Assembly: GCA_013398175.1 (NCBI GenBank)
Contig: VZRZ01002329.1
Span: 529,850-593,849 of the forward strand
Reading direction: 5' to 3'
Length of the DNA: 64,000 nucleotides
Source of the DNA: Climacteris rufus
Taxonomy: Eukaryota > Chordata > Aves > Passeriformes > Climacteridae
The translations under genes were made by a program, and so were the position numbers. This document shows, in pieces, positions 46,701 to 57,600 of the stretch. The notes under the pieces are model-generated. The model was given only the letters and a program-made list of their open reading frames with translations. It had not been told where the DNA came from and did not search any database. Each line of letters begins with the position of its first letter. Positions within the stretch are counted from its first letter, which is position 1.

Positions 46701-47471
46701 CCAAGAGGCTCAAAGCAGCGAGGGGCCGAGCAAAGCTGTTCAGTGCCGTGCAGTGCCAGAGGCCGCGCAGGGCTGGAGCCGGCCCCGGCCCCGGGCGGGA
46801 TGTGCGGGACCGCGGTGCGGGGCGGCCCGGGCAGCGCCCCAGCCCTGCCGCGGCAGCGGCCGCACACCCCGCGCCGTGGGCGCTCCGAGCAAAAGCCCAG
46901 CTCGGAACAGCGCTGGAGGCACCAACTGCTCAAAGGCTTGGACGGGTTTTCAGAGCACAAGGGTTCCCGCCGAACCCGACGAGCAGCACAGATTGCACAA
47001 AACACGTCAGACTCAGGTGAGAAACCTTTGTCACCACCGTTCTCTAGCGTGCGTCCTGGGTGAGAACCCACGAGTCCAACCCCTGGAAGTCCTGATGGCT
47101 CCGCGACAGGCACAGCTCTTCCCTGGGACCGCAGGGCGTTTGCTCCCCGCTGCTGTTCTGTTTTGGGTCCCCCCACATCAGCGCCCGACACCGGCTGCCC
47201 GCGGTCCCCCGGCCCCACCGCCGAGCCCCGGCCCCGCTCACCCCTCCTCCGTGGCGTTGATCAAGTCGCAGATGTGCAGGAACTGTCCCCACTCCTCGCT
47301 CTGCAGCGATCCCAGCGTGGCCCGCTCTGAAAGGCCAAGGGAGCCGCGGCTCAGCGCCCGGCGGGGCCGAGGGGCGGCGCGGGGGCCGCGCTGGGGCCGC
47401 CCGTGGTACTCACCGACCAGGCTGCCCACGGCCGTGCCGAACGCGTCCTTCGGAGCCTTCCCGAAAGCCAT
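25719..47471 (-). CDS. TOM1L1: TOM1L1 (target of Myb1-like 1, Srcasm), complete
   Basis: TOM1L1 is an endosomal adaptor that binds ubiquitin and ESCRT components and is a Src-family kinase substrate. Fifteen minus-strand exons join to 464 codons plus stop (human about 476). All junctions are GT-AG with matching phases. The VHS domain covers about residues 10-148 (WGQFLHICDLIN, LLDMCVENCGPRFQSLVVKK, KEVYLELLKKGV). The GAT domain covers about 201-290 (IGKLYSELDMAKMNVRVMSS, MMQERIMELL, ELIQVNEDLNN). The tail carries PSAP (305-308), DLLGL (311-315), YSN (389-391, Grb2-type), YEIM (433-436, p85-type) and YEEI (448-451, Src-family SH2-type). The start has an excellent context (gcggccATGG) in a CpG island. 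The gene converges on COX11 as in human. The tail has diverged more than the two domains. Confidence 0.96.
26695..26767 (-). CDS. TOM1L1: TOM1L1 exon 14 (YEIM, EFDPLAP)
   Basis: It encodes ASKNKSQSPHYYEIMEFDPL then APT. HYYEIMEFDPLAP matches human NYYEVMEFDPLAP. Tyr433 sits in a Y-x-x-M site of the PI3K p85 SH2 type. The acceptor is tttattcttcag and the donor GTGAGT. Confidence 0.95.
27052..27139 (-). CDS. TOM1L1: TOM1L1 exon 13 (proline-containing tail)
   Basis: Twenty-nine codons begin LATLLSPVPLNPINVQAGQT and end VPSNGPSPT. It occupies the place of the human segment that contains LPPLP, but that motif is not seen here. The acceptor is catgtccttag and the donor GTAATA. Support is mainly phase and splice sites. 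Confidence 0.83.
27984..28044 (-). CDS. TOM1L1: TOM1L1 exon 12 (YSN motif)
   Basis: Twenty codons, FAAEAQNNSVSSPAGHTYSN, follow a split Pro. It aligns with the human PFAQRTSQNLTSSHAYDN. Tyr389 in a Y-x-N context is a Grb2 SH2-type site, like the human Tyr in AYDN. The acceptor is tctctcctag and the donor GTGAGT. Confidence 0.9.
28523..28619 (-). CDS. TOM1L1: TOM1L1 exon 11
   Basis: It encodes CISAHPEDKTRPHPSIYPQL then DSATPTKAHQS. The core HPSIYPQL aligns with human KPSLHPQM. The acceptor is tgaatttcag and the donor GTGAGT. The chosen frame is the only one that agrees with exons 10 and 12. Confidence 0.88.
29358..29460 (-). CDS. TOM1L1: TOM1L1 exon 10 (PSAP and DLLGL motifs)
   Basis: It encodes PSAPSSDLLGLSIDSPSPVS then ALVQSDPAVSPSGP. 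Human has PSAPSQDLLDLSPSP here, so register is clear. PSAP is a TSG101-type motif and DLL a clathrin- or adaptor-type motif. The acceptor ataggaaacag has a poor pyrimidine tract; the donor is GTAAGT. Phase 0 in, phase 1 out. Confidence 0.9.
30830..30890 (-). CDS. TOM1L1: TOM1L1 exon 9
   Basis: Twenty codons, FSRNRVRFLENQRIQREREE, follow the split Arg codon. This corresponds to the human RFTRNQQRILEQNK segment just after the GAT domain and is charged and helical. The acceptor is ccttcaccag and the donor GTAATT. Confidence 0.87.
32340..32378. repeat. Three tandem 13-bp units
   Basis: ttaggcccaaagt, ttaggcccaaaaa and ttaggcccacttt lie head to tail within TOM1L1 intron 8. The core ttaggccca is invariant, with the 3' four bases varying. 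Confidence 0.85.
33268..33401 (-). CDS. TOM1L1: TOM1L1 exon 8 (GAT helices 2-3)
   Basis: It encodes KLYKTCRMMQERIMELLVTV then ENEDVIVELIQVNEDLNNVL and LGHE, the ubiquitin-binding part of the GAT domain. The acceptor is gcctcgggcag and the donor GTAAGT. It ends in phase 2. Confidence 0.97.
36279..36395 (-). CDS. TOM1L1: TOM1L1 exon 7 (GAT helix 1)
   Basis: It encodes IGKLYSELDMAKMNVRVMSS then ILKENVPGSENPDDMNLLQ, the start of the GAT helical bundle and very close to human. The acceptor is gaattcaacag and the donor GTACAT. Thirty-nine codons, phase 0. Confidence 0.96.
36937..37044 (-). CDS. TOM1L1: TOM1L1 exon 6 (VHS-GAT linker)
   Basis: Thirty-six codons of Ser/Pro-rich sequence begin TSPRPCAKSSPSSASPAKRS and end GPTLLLTPEQ, matching the human ending of this linker (TLVPEQ). 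The acceptor is gtctttccacag and the donor GTGCAG, which is weak at +4. The PTAP tetrapeptide that I recall in the human linker is absent. Confidence 0.86.
38549..38668 (-). CDS. TOM1L1: TOM1L1 exon 5 (end of VHS)
   Basis: It encodes VWARGFQGMVDVSEVKEVYL then ELLKKGVEFPSPG and a short Ser/Gly tail. The last VHS helix SEVKEVYL is conserved. The acceptor is caaaactag and the donor GTGAGG. Forty codons, phase 0 on both sides. Confidence 0.96.
38925..39074 (-). CDS. TOM1L1: TOM1L1 exon 4 (VHS)
   Basis: There are fifty codons: LLDMCVENCGPRFQSLVVKK, then DFCKDKLVKLLNPRFNLPID and MQEKILTFIM. The match to human is strong throughout. The acceptor is gtgtgtgcag and the donor GTGAGT. Confidence 0.97.
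39075..45017 (-). other. TOM1L1 intron 3
   Basis: This is the longest intron (5.9 kb). It contains the CR1 fragment near 41.9-42.1 kb and a short (GA)n stretch at 43366-43386. Reading frames of 160 codons or so around 43.4-43.9 kb have no splice or family support. Confidence 0.6.
41932..42110 (-). mobile_element. CR1 LINE 3'-terminal fragment in TOM1L1 intron 3
   Basis: The plus strand contains 'gtgttggaagggacctttaag', 'ggttgctaagggcctcatccaa' and 'gaacacttccagggatgggg', followed by 'catccacaatttctctggg'. These are hallmark phrases of the antisense of avian CR1 3' ends, so the element lies on the minus strand, the same as TOM1L1. The octamer tail is degraded. Ends are approximate. Confidence 0.9.
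45018..45096 (-). CDS. TOM1L1: TOM1L1 exon 3 (VHS)
   Basis: It encodes PKDAVKALKKKLSKNCNHKE then IRLTLS, the conserved VHS helix 2-3 region. The acceptor is cttgtcacag and the donor GTAAGT. It ends in phase 0. Confidence 0.95.
47242..47326 (-). CDS. TOM1L1: TOM1L1 exon 2 (VHS helices 1-2)
   Basis: It encodes ERATLGSLQSEEWGQFLHIC (the first Glu codon is split at the junction) then DLINATEE, matching the human WGQFMHICDIIN region. The acceptor is ggcctttcag. The donor lies within GGGG|TGAGC; GG|GTGAGC is chosen because only that keeps phase with exon 3. Confidence 0.94.
47414..47471 (-). CDS. TOM1L1: TOM1L1 exon 1 (start codon)
   Basis: It encodes MAFGKAPKDAFGTAVGSLV and one base before a GTGAGT donor. 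Human TOM1L1 also begins MAFGK. The ATG context gcggccATGG is near ideal. The intron that follows is only 87 bp. Confidence 0.94.
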
Positions 47472-47509
47472 GGCCGCTGCCGGCAGCGTCCCGCGGGCTC
47501 TGCGGGCCC

Positions 47510-47519
47510 NNNNNNNNNN
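47510..47519. other. Assembly gap (10 N)
   Basis: Ten N lie 39 bp upstream of the TOM1L1 start codon, in the 5' leader or core promoter. A run of exactly ten suggests a placeholder and not a measured length. Confidence 0.98.
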
Positions 47520-47589
47520 CGCCTCCAGGTGCGGGGCCCTCGGCGGGACGGGCGGCACCGCCCCGAGGGGCTGGGTCCCCCCGGGCATC

Positions 47590-47800
47590 GTGCGGGGTGG
47601 GGCTGTCCCGGAGACCCGCCGGGATGGGTCCCACGCGGGCATCCCCCGGGACAGGCGCTCCGTGATACCCGCCCGCTCTGGCATCCCACCGGGGCATCCC
47701 CCGGGCCGGGCTCCCCCTCGACACCCTCCGGGGCAGGGCGAGGATGCCCCCGGGCTGGGCTCCCACCGGGGCATCCCCCGGGCCGGGTCGGGCTCTCCGG
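47590..47800. repeat. GC-rich imperfect repeats upstream of TOM1L1
   Basis: The phrase ccaccggggcatcccccggg recurs (near 47688 and 47764), each time followed by ccggg, with partial copies built on gcatcccccggg near 47639. It is an irregular minisatellite inside the CpG island. Confidence 0.7.
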
Positions 47801-49200
47801 TGTCAGCGCTGACTCGGGGCCGGCGGGGCTGTCCCGCCCGGGGGCTCCGGCAGCCCGGCCCGCCCGGCAGAGCCGCACGGACGGGTCAGTCCCGCACCCC
47901 GACCCGCACCCAAAGCACCCCCGGACCCTCCCGGGTCACACAGCCACGGGCTCCCTTTCGTGCCCCGTGGGCAGGATTTAACCTGCTCAGTGTCAGCGGT
48001 GGCTCAGCCGGCTCCCCGAAGGGACTGCATGGCTGAATCCACGAGAAACTCGGCGTGAGGCAAAGCTCAGAACCCCCCCCGAGGCGCTTGTGCTGCTGGT
48101 ACCACGGTGCAGCGTGTGCGGACACACTTCGAACCTCGGCATCCCCGCTCCGCAGCGCCCGCGGCTGCCCCTGCTCCTGCGAGCTCCCTGCAGCTTCCCA
48201 AAGCCCCGAGTTCTGTGCTGAGCCACGGAATTAACAGGAACACACGCGAAGATCTCGAAGAAACAGGGAAGAAAAAAAAAAATCGCAACATTGCATCTAA
48301 GTTAAATTCATGAAGTCATCCTTTGTGTTCTGCAGGAAGCACTGACACGTTCCTCCTGCCACACACAGCTTTCCACACGTGGGACACCTCTCACTGCCAG
48401 TGACTTCCCTGGGTCGCTGCATCTCAGGCCTGGCTGTGCCCCGCACCTGTACAATACCTGCCAGTGAACGTAGGATGGATGAAAATTAAGATCTCAGCTG
48501 TGATTTTTGTTGGCTGAGAGTTGTGATTATTTCAGTGTCAAACACACACGGAATAATTTTAACTAATGCTTGAGTAGAGCTTAGTGAGTCATGCGGTCAG
48601 GACATGGCATAAGAAAATAAATGATTTACCCAATATTAGTATTTAATGGATTAACAAAGCTCTATTTGCACTGACTATGAGAGTTTTTCCTAGGATGAAC
48701 TAATTTTAACTTTTGAGTTTTGTACAACTCTGTGGCCCCATCTACTGGATGTTTTAACAGGAAAAAAATGCTTTTTTTTAGTGTACCTGCAGGTATCTCT
48801 GTGATAAAGAATTTATTCCAAGAACTGTTAGGCAATTTGATCACGTACCATGAATGTGGGAGTCTTTTTCCTACTCAGTCCATAGTAAATGGATGGAATT
48901 CATCCTGCAGCCCAGTGAGGCTCCATTTGAGACTGTTCTAATGAACACATCTCTATTTTCCACACTTCTGTTATCCTCTCATTTGGCCATAAGCCAGACA
49001 CCAGCTGTCAAAACAGGAATTTGTTTATTTATTCTTGTTTGCAGAATTTTGAAAGATCCTCTAAACTTAGGTGTTTAATTCAGTTGCTCTTTAACGCTGG
49101 AACTGAAAGCAGGGCCTATTTAAATTAGCCCTTGTTAAACCTGCAGTGTGAGTCAGGTCTTGTTTCAAAGAGCATATTTTATTGAGCTACTTGGGGGAAA

Positions 49201-49238
49201 AAATTCCAATGAAGCATTTTTTTTTTTCATTGGAATTT
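49201..49238. repeat. Perfect 13-bp inverted repeat around a T-rich loop
   Basis: The left arm aaattccaatgaa (49201-49213) and right arm ttcattggaattt (49226-49238) are exact reverse complements separated by 12 bases, mostly T. Each arm contains a CCAAT pentamer, in opposite orientation. Confidence 0.9.
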
Positions 49239-49503
49239 ACTGGTTCAGGTTATTCATAGAAATCAGCTATTGGTCTAGACCTGTGAGCTCCTGGTGGGGT
49301 TCAGGTTCTGCTTGAAACAAATCTGACTCTTCAGTATTCTCTGGGCTGGAATCCTCAGAATTCATGAGTTGGTGGTCACAGAGTCCCAGGAGAGCCCTAC
49401 TGCACTCCTTGCAATTTTACTATTATTGAAGACATAATATTATACTTAATTATTACTATTAAGGGACATTTTCTGTATCTTGCAAGAACATGGATTCTGT
49501 TAC

Positions 49504-49521
49504 AAAAAAAAAAAAAAAAAA
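49504..49521. repeat. A18 homopolymer
   Basis: Eighteen consecutive A. No transposon body or target-site duplication that I recognise sits directly upstream. Confidence 0.9.
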
Positions 49522-51555
49522 GAGGGAAAAGGTTAAATAACTTCTCTTTGCAAAATGTTTTAAACAGAAGTGTTTAGTGGCATAGCTTATGTCTGCCTCT
49601 GCTCAGCTAACACGGATTAAAACAACATAAGCAGGCTTGTCAATGTGATTTCATTTATACCAGAGACTTTGATGATGTTGTTATGTCAATTACAAATAAA
49701 AAATCCCAAATTGCTACACCTATGCAGAGATTTTTTTTAAAAAATCTAGTTTAGCTGGTCGTACAGTTCAGAGTTATAGCTCATTAATTTAACTATAAAA
49801 AATCACACCTTAACTTATTTAGGTTTCAGTTTTATTTTCGAAGAATCACATGGACACACAGAGGACTTTGAGTGAAATACTTAAACAGCTTTCATTCATA
49901 AACTGATTTATGCTATTGACCTGCACCTGCTTTTATTTATTATATAAAAATCGTGATAATTGTTTGGTTTAGTATAAAAATGAGAGTGATTCCTAGAAAG
50001 TCATTAGAGATTAGGCAAGGGGTGGTTGCAAAGTATTCTCTCCTCCATCTCCAGGGGCTGTGTTTGCTCTCACAGCCTTCACCAGGAGGCTGTTTCAGTG
50101 TGATTTTTCCTTGTTATTCAGCACAGCAGAGATGCAGTTGGTGGGATTCTCCCTGTGGCTCATTAGAGCAGATGCTGCTCACGGCCTGTGCTGGAAGCTC
50201 CACTTGAACAAACAGCTCCAGGGTTAAATCCAATCCCTTCTGCATCATCTCCATTAGCTCACTGCCTTCAGATAACAGCAAACCTAATCAGGAGCTATTT
50301 GGGCATTTTAAATTAATATTTGGGACCCAGTCTCACTAAGAATGCAGAGTTGTCACCAAATATCTACGTAAGTAATTACTATTTTATTTAAAAAAATAAA
50401 TAACCAAATGCTGTTATGTCAGCAGCACATTTAATTTGCCTGTGTAGAAAAGGAACAAATCTGGTGGTGCTGGAGGGAGGTGGAGGCCTGCAGAGGGCAA
50501 GCTTGGTCAAGAAATCTCCTCATTTTTCATGCAGCAGCTGCTTGGAGTGAAGGATGGCTTGGGAAAATTCCCTCTCAGCCATACTGGGGTTTCTCATTTA
50601 CACACTGTGGTTCAGATGCAGCTCTTTAGCATTACAATGCTCTCTTGCAATTTGAAATAATTAAATAAAAGGTTTCTGTAAATGCAATGCCAAGCTCTCA
50701 AAAGGTAGGAGAGGGTCAGGGATGTGGCATTTCTGTGGATAAAAGTCAGGTTTTGTCACACTTGGCTGTGCAGCATTTCCTGGACCACACAGTCTCAGCA
50801 GCTCTCACTGCCCAGGGACTTTCAGGTGAACTTGGACAAATCTGTTGGACAAATTTCTCCCCCTCTTAAAACAGTGAAAATTTCGAGTGAAAAACGCTGT
50901 TTTCTTTAATAACACACTGCAGGAGCCACAGCTAATCTGAAACTAAAATCATGTCTACTGTGTTTTACATCAGGCTGAGGCAGAAAATAAGTATTTTGCA
51001 TCTCTTTGGTCTTTTTAAAAATAATTTTTGTTGTTTAGGTTTTTTTTCTGTTGGTTGGTTTTGGCTTTTGGGTTTCTTTAAAGATATTACACATTACCTC
51101 CCTCTGGGATTCTACCCTCACAATGTGATGTTAATCCAGAAACTTTCCTGCCTCTCCTCCCTTTCCTTTCAGGAAACAATTCTCCTTTTTCCCCAGATCA
51201 CAGCTGGAGATAAATATTCTGTTGTATATTCAGGAATCTTAGTAAAGCCTTTTCTGAAGTTCATCTTCTCAGAGTTAAAGATGCATCATCCACTTCCCTG
51301 AGCTTCTTTCCAGAGGTCTACTTTCCTCTAATGGAATCCAGACATATAAAGAAATTATGAAATTATTATTATACTGCAGAATATTTTGAGTCTTGACAAA
51401 ATTTTGCTGTAGGAGGTTAAATATTAAACATATCTATTGGAATGTAGAATCCTCAGCTTGAATCTCACAGGAAAGCTTATAAAGAAATGAAGACTCCCCT
51501 AATCTTAAATTACAGGAATTGTAGATAGTTTGCCCAAGAATAGGATGCAACTGTT

Positions 51556-51608
51556 GTATATATGTGTATATATATATATCTATATATACATATATATATA
51601 TACATATA
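51556..51608. repeat. TA-rich microsatellite
   Basis: An alternating purine-pyrimidine tract built on tatatg, tatata and tacata, with interruptions. Likely polymorphic. Confidence 0.9.
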
Positions 51609-54600
51609 CTGCTGCATAAAAAACAAGCTGTGAATGGAAAATTAGGCATTGATAATTCAGATTTACAGCACATTATCATATGAAAAGCTGGGAATTTTCC
51701 TATAATCAAAGGAAAATGGCCAATAAGTGGTTCTTATTTAAGCTAACAATAAAGAATGTATGAATTGGCCAAACATCTCTTTGCATTAGAGGCTACCTAA
51801 AGAAGTTTATTGTGTAGGGGATCCTTTGTGAATTTGGGCAGTTGTAAAACACACAAATTCCAACTGAACCAGGAATGCTTTTAGAGTTACATGACACTGG
51901 AACACAGCAGGACACTCAGGCTACACATGGTACACATTACTGTGTGCTACAAGCTTAATTTAATTTTGTTTTCAAATAACTGAAGTTCAAGATAAAAATA
52001 TCTCATATCTCATTGAACTGCAATACAAATTTCTTTGCCTTCAATGAGCAAGCTTGAAAACTTCTGCCTTATTAATTGGTGCACTTTCTAAAATTAAAAA
52101 ATGGCTTGGTAAATGATGAGGTCTTCAGATAGTTGTTTTATCTTTAGGTGTGGTGAAATGCAATAAAACTACAAATATATTTGTCTGCTGTTTTAAAACA
52201 AAACAAAATAGAAACCAATTTCCAAATCCTTGTCTATCAAGTATGTGGTATAAGAACTTCAGCTACAGGAATCAATGAGCATCAAACCTGAATCAAGCTG
52301 GTATTTTCAGTACCAGGAACAATCTTGATTAGTTGGACACCATTGCAATTATCAGAGTAGAAATCAATCCTGTAAGAAACTAAAGTCCTCAATCTTTGCC
52401 CATTAGCAGCAGGTATGGCCTTTACCAGGAGTCATTTTTCTCTCTGTGACACTCCCACTGCCACTTGAAGTGCAAAACAGCTCAGCAGGAGCTCACTCCA
52501 GCACTGCTTCTTCCCATTTTCTTAGTGTTTGGAGAACAACAATGACTAAAACCAGATATTTTAAAAATACACATACAAAGAAAATAATTTTCAGGCACTG
52601 CATCTGAATTAAATAATTTCAGCAATATTTGTTTGCCCACAAATTGATGTACTGGCTACTGGAACAAGCCCAAAAGCTCCATGGACTGGTAGGAATTTGT
52701 CACCCCCAGAGCCCTGGTTCCAATGCAAGCCATGAGTGCCACCTCCTGTCCTAATTAACCAGGAGCCTCAGCTGAGCTCTCTGCTGGATTTTAATTACAG
52801 CATTATTAATTCAAGGGGAAAAAATTGACAGATGTTTCAGGTTGGTTGTAGCAAATTAAAAGGCAGGTGCTTGGCAGAAGGACTCAGAAATGCTTAAACA
52901 AGTGACTGGTGGAGGTTTAGTTGCTTTACAGTGAGCAGTGTTCATGGTGACTCCACTGTAGTGCAGGGGGACTTCTCAGAATAAAAGTAACAATTGAAAG
53001 AGGTTTGGCTCTGTCTGGTTTTTAAAGAAGCTTGTAATTATAATTGTGTTTATAGCTTGTTCTGGGGTCATTTTGCTCCTCTTTCCTCTAAAAATCAAAC
53101 CCACTCTTTTTTTAGGTTGTTAATTTAAGAAAAATTGTGTGATGCCAAGGTAAACAACGAAACTAGCTGGTTACTTGGTAATTATTGTTACACTGAGCAT
53201 ATCTCATGAAGTACTTTTCATCTCTTATAAGGCATAACAAATGTTGTCATAATTTCACTAACAACTTCAATTGCCTGACAAAGCAGCTTAGAAAAAAGTT
53301 TGAATCAAGTAAATCCATTACAGCAAACACAGGCAGGGCCTGCAAAGCTGCCAAGGTCAGGATTTTAAGGAAAACAAGAAGCCAGTGCCATGATTCTGAG
53401 CTGTCCATGAATTCTTCTGTTCCATGGGAGTCTTTATTTAAAGTCTCAGCAAGTCTCATCTATCGTGGTGCCATGGACAGGGTCAGGTGAACTGAGAAAA
53501 GGGGCTTTCAGTGGACAGTGGGTTATTAGAGAGGTAATTTGGGTACAGGTTCTGTCTCTGTTGTGCTGGTTCTCTGCTAGGGAAGGAAATGTTACAGAGC
53601 TTGTGTGCTTTGTGTTTTGTTTATTTTTTTTTCAAACTGAACATACATGTGCAATTCATGGCTCAGTCCTGTTCAGAAATCCATTTTGTGTTTTTGTCAT
53701 GTGTTAGTTCTGTATAAAAAGGATAAAATGTTAGGATTTCCCTGATGTTTTTGGTTTTTTCTTTAACAAAACAGCAGTTTAAACTATGTTCTCATCCAAG
53801 TGTATCCAAAAATTATTCAAAGACAAAAAATCATTAGGTTTCATTTTGAGCATGCAGAATTAGATACACTGACAATTTCAGAACTAGAACTTTGGACAGT
53901 TTTGATTTGGACAAATCAGTATTTGTTTATCAGAGGTGTTTTGTAGGAAAGATTTCCCATCAGCTGTAGGTTTTATCACACATTAATCAGAGCTGGGAAG
54001 TTTAAAACCTGACCCCAAACCTCTTTTCACGAGTGGAGACAGTTATGGGGACCGGCCAAAAGACCCCACTTCAAAGGCAGTGGTTTTCCTGCTGTTGGAA
54101 TCCAGGATGTAGGGAAAATTTTGCACCTTGTTAAATGGGAAGAATCAGCTATACATCTGCCAGTTAATAGAATAAACAAATAAATGCAGATTTTAACGCT
54201 GCAACTCAATGAAAGCTGAAGAACATCTTCCCCTATTTCTAAGGGAGGCAAATATTCATCTGGGTTCTTAATCTGGACACGGAAACAAAGTCTGCCCATG
54301 GTTGGACTGAACCTTCTGAGTACAAAGTATTCAGATTTCTTTAACTTCCACCACACCTGGCCATGGTCAGTGCATGTGGCTCTGACCTGTGGGGCTCCTG
54401 CACTGCTGGGGCTCACAGATGGACACAAGTGGCCTAAATTGACATTTCTGGCACTGTCACCTCTGTGCCATCCTGAGCCTCGAGTCTGTGCAGCAGAGGA
54501 ACACACATTTCTCAAGGAGTTCCTTTGCACTGCAGCTTTAGATAAACTGTTGTGCAGTGACCTGTCATGGAGCTGAGCTCGCAGAGGTTAAGTTCAGTAA

Positions 54601-57600
54601 GGAGAGAAATTGCAGAAGGTACAACCCCTGTCTCAGAGTGAAATTATTGCTGGTTGCTGCTCTGAAACTTCAGGTCAAAATCTCCAAATCTCTGTTCAGA
54701 ACAGCTGTAAACCTCAAAAAGCATTCACTGCTTTGGCTGCATCTCCACACTGATGTTTTTGGCCAACATTTCTGTGCAGTACATTTTACCCTGGGAGCTG
54801 GAGCACTGGTGTTTGCAAGACCATGCAGCTACAAGTAATTTAATGTTGTGTGAAACAATTATCATTGTGTCTAAAAGGTGCAGTTCACACTGCAGGAATC
54901 CCACTGCTATTTCCAAAAGCAGAGGATGGTTTGGGATGCACTGTGCATGCTCACTCTAAGAGACAGCACAAGTCCTGTAGGCAAACTGGAAATTCCTGCT
55001 TGTCTGTACTTGAGTTTTCACCAGAGCTGTCTCTGGGTAATGATGCATTAATGTCAGCAGTGTAGGGATTTTTTACTGAAATTTTTAATGCAGAAGAGTA
55101 TCAGAATTATTTGATTTGTTTTTTCCACCATGATCAACATGTCAGAGGTCTTCCCATACTAGACCATGGTTTGGTGCAGGTTGTTCTCTCATTGAGCACA
55201 ACCCTGGGCTCCCACTGACACACCTGTTAATCACTGTCTTTGGCAGCCCTACTTTAAGGAATTTTTGAGATCCAGTAATAAGGAACTCAACTATAAATTG
55301 CCACATTTCTCTCAAAGTGAGATTTTGTGTCAGAAAATGTTCCTGAGTAGTCAAAGTGGATATTAATACTTGTCATGGGTCAAATGGGAAGAAGGGGAGA
55401 AGATGAGAATGAAGAAAATGCTATCAAATGTTAACAGAAAGCAAATAACATTTTAGCTCCTGGTGAGATGTCATTTGACAAGGCAGTATCCTGCAGGAGA
55501 GAGCCATGAAACTTGTTTCCTGATGTACTGCATGCCTGCTCACACACCCACCTTCCTCAGATGGTTGTCCTCTGGTAATTCTGCAGAATTTGCCCCCCAA
55601 AATTTTCTCTACTTTCACAGAAGGCCCACTATACACCCCTTATTTGATTTAATATTTTCTGTGCTTGTTTCTCATTTCCTTTTTGCCTCTAGAATCTTTA
55701 CCAGGCCCACTTTTCCACCCTTTCTTATGGCGGAATTGTTCCCTAAAATGTTTTCAATTCACTTATTCCTGGACCTATGTCCACAATAAAGGTTTTTTTC
55801 CATCATGAACTGAAACACAAAGCTAGCAAAAAGGCCCTGGCATCACTGCTCTCTTGACCAGTTGCTTACAGAGCACCTACATCCAGCATTTGCATCACTG
55901 CTGTGAAGAGGCTGACCCCCCAGTCTGTCAGTTCTGCACACAGACAGCTCCACCTCTATGGATCAGAGCTCAGCCCACTGCCCCTGAAGGGCTCAAACCT
56001 TCCCACTGCACTCACGGGTGACACACTCTGGTGCTCAAACTCCCAGCAGTTATAAATGACAGCACCTAGCAATTTTAGCTGCTTTTATGTTCCCCATTGC
56101 TACAGTAACTGAGTGCTTTATACTCCTTAACCCACTTACCTTCCAATCCCATACTGGGGTTTTGAAGCAACAATAGGAAGATTAAATGTTGGAGTTGTTA
56201 ATTTCTCCAAAGCCCCTCTTCTGATGCCTGTTCAGAGATCCAATGCTTGAAACATGCTCTCAGCTGTGACTTGAGCAGAGACTGGAAAATTTGCTTCCAT
56301 TCCTGCCCACAGTCTTTTGTCATGACTGAACTGAACTGCTTGGCCGCTAATTCCCCCCTGCCTTCAGGAGCAAGAGGGAACTCATGCTCTGCTGTTGCTG
56401 TAAGCAGCACCAGAGGATTCTCACTGGAAATATGAAGATTTATGCCTTTTTTCATAGAACTGGCTTCCTAAAGCACATAGAAATTATGTGAGGATGCTGG
56501 GGGTGCCTCCTTAGTATGCAGCCCATCATGTTTTTAATTCTGCATTCCATCTATTGAGCCTTGCTCTCCTGTGCACCGTGTGGGAAGTCTGAGAATCGTT
56601 GGGATTTGAACTTTGTTCGATGCCTGTAAACCCTTATTTTTATCTAGATATAAGGAATTTGGCCAAGATTACACAAGAGACCTGTTGTAAATTAGGGAAT
56701 TGAGCCTAAGCCTCTTATATCTTAGAGCAGCAGCCTGACTGCTACTTTCAGAAGAGCTTCAGTACATTACACCAGCTAAGTGTCTGGCTCGATCACTATT
56801 CTGTGGATTACCAGAGGGCAGATTAACTGGAGTCTATTGAATTTTTAAAACATAAAATAAATACCTGCCATAAGCTCTTAACAAGTTTCCCCAGCAAGGT
56901 TTTGAGGAGTTTCCACCTTCTTAATTCTGCATGTCTATATATGCACAAAAATTGATAGTACATGAACCTACCAAGTGGTAGAGCAAAACCTCCTAACATT
57001 ATTTAAGGTTAATGAAAGGCAATGTCATTCCTGACATCCCAGATAAATCATGTTTTCCATTGCCATACACAAATGGACTGGAATATAGTTAGCATTTAGT
57101 CTGCTAGGCGAGAATAACCTTTCAAATTGGAATTCTCTAACCACCCATGAACGATGTGATGCTGTGCATTTACCATCAATTTTCTGACTTTGTGGGGAAC
57201 TGGGGCTGAGAGCAAGGCAGACAGAGCCTCTCATGCAGTACCTTGTTACTTATAATTTCTTTACTGTGGGTTCGTGCCTACCTCTAAGCTGAACCAAGTC
57301 CCACTGAGCTGCAGGTGACAATGCAACACCCACAGCTCAAGGTCACTACCTCGAAATTGGTGCTTGCTTTTAACTGGGCTCACTTGAATGGCAATAAGCC
57401 TCAAGTGCTGCTTAGTCTTAGCTTTGATTCGGTTAACAATGCACCATCATCTTGTGAACAGGGCACTTGAGCTGCAGTTAAACCCTCATTGTTCCCGTTG
57501 CTCAAATCAATTGCAGAAAATATGCAATATTGCCAGCAGGCTTTTGAATATAGATGTGTTTACCTACATACCAGAAAGGTGATCGCTGGTTTCTCAGTGT

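Larger units (their letters stand above)
46740..48190. promoter_or_regulatory. CpG island at the TOM1L1 promoter
   Basis: A CpG-dense block contains TOM1L1 exons 1 and 2 and extends about 700 bp upstream of the start codon. No second gene start that I recognise fires in the other direction. Promoter role is inferred from composition and the position of exon 1. Confidence 0.75.

Noticed and set aside
46663..48036. 457-codon plus-strand open frame, with companions on both strands
   Set aside because: It lies in a CpG island where stop codons are rare, spans a run of N, overlaps TOM1L1 exons 1 and 2 on the other strand and shows only Pro/Arg/Gly/Ala-rich low-complexity protein.
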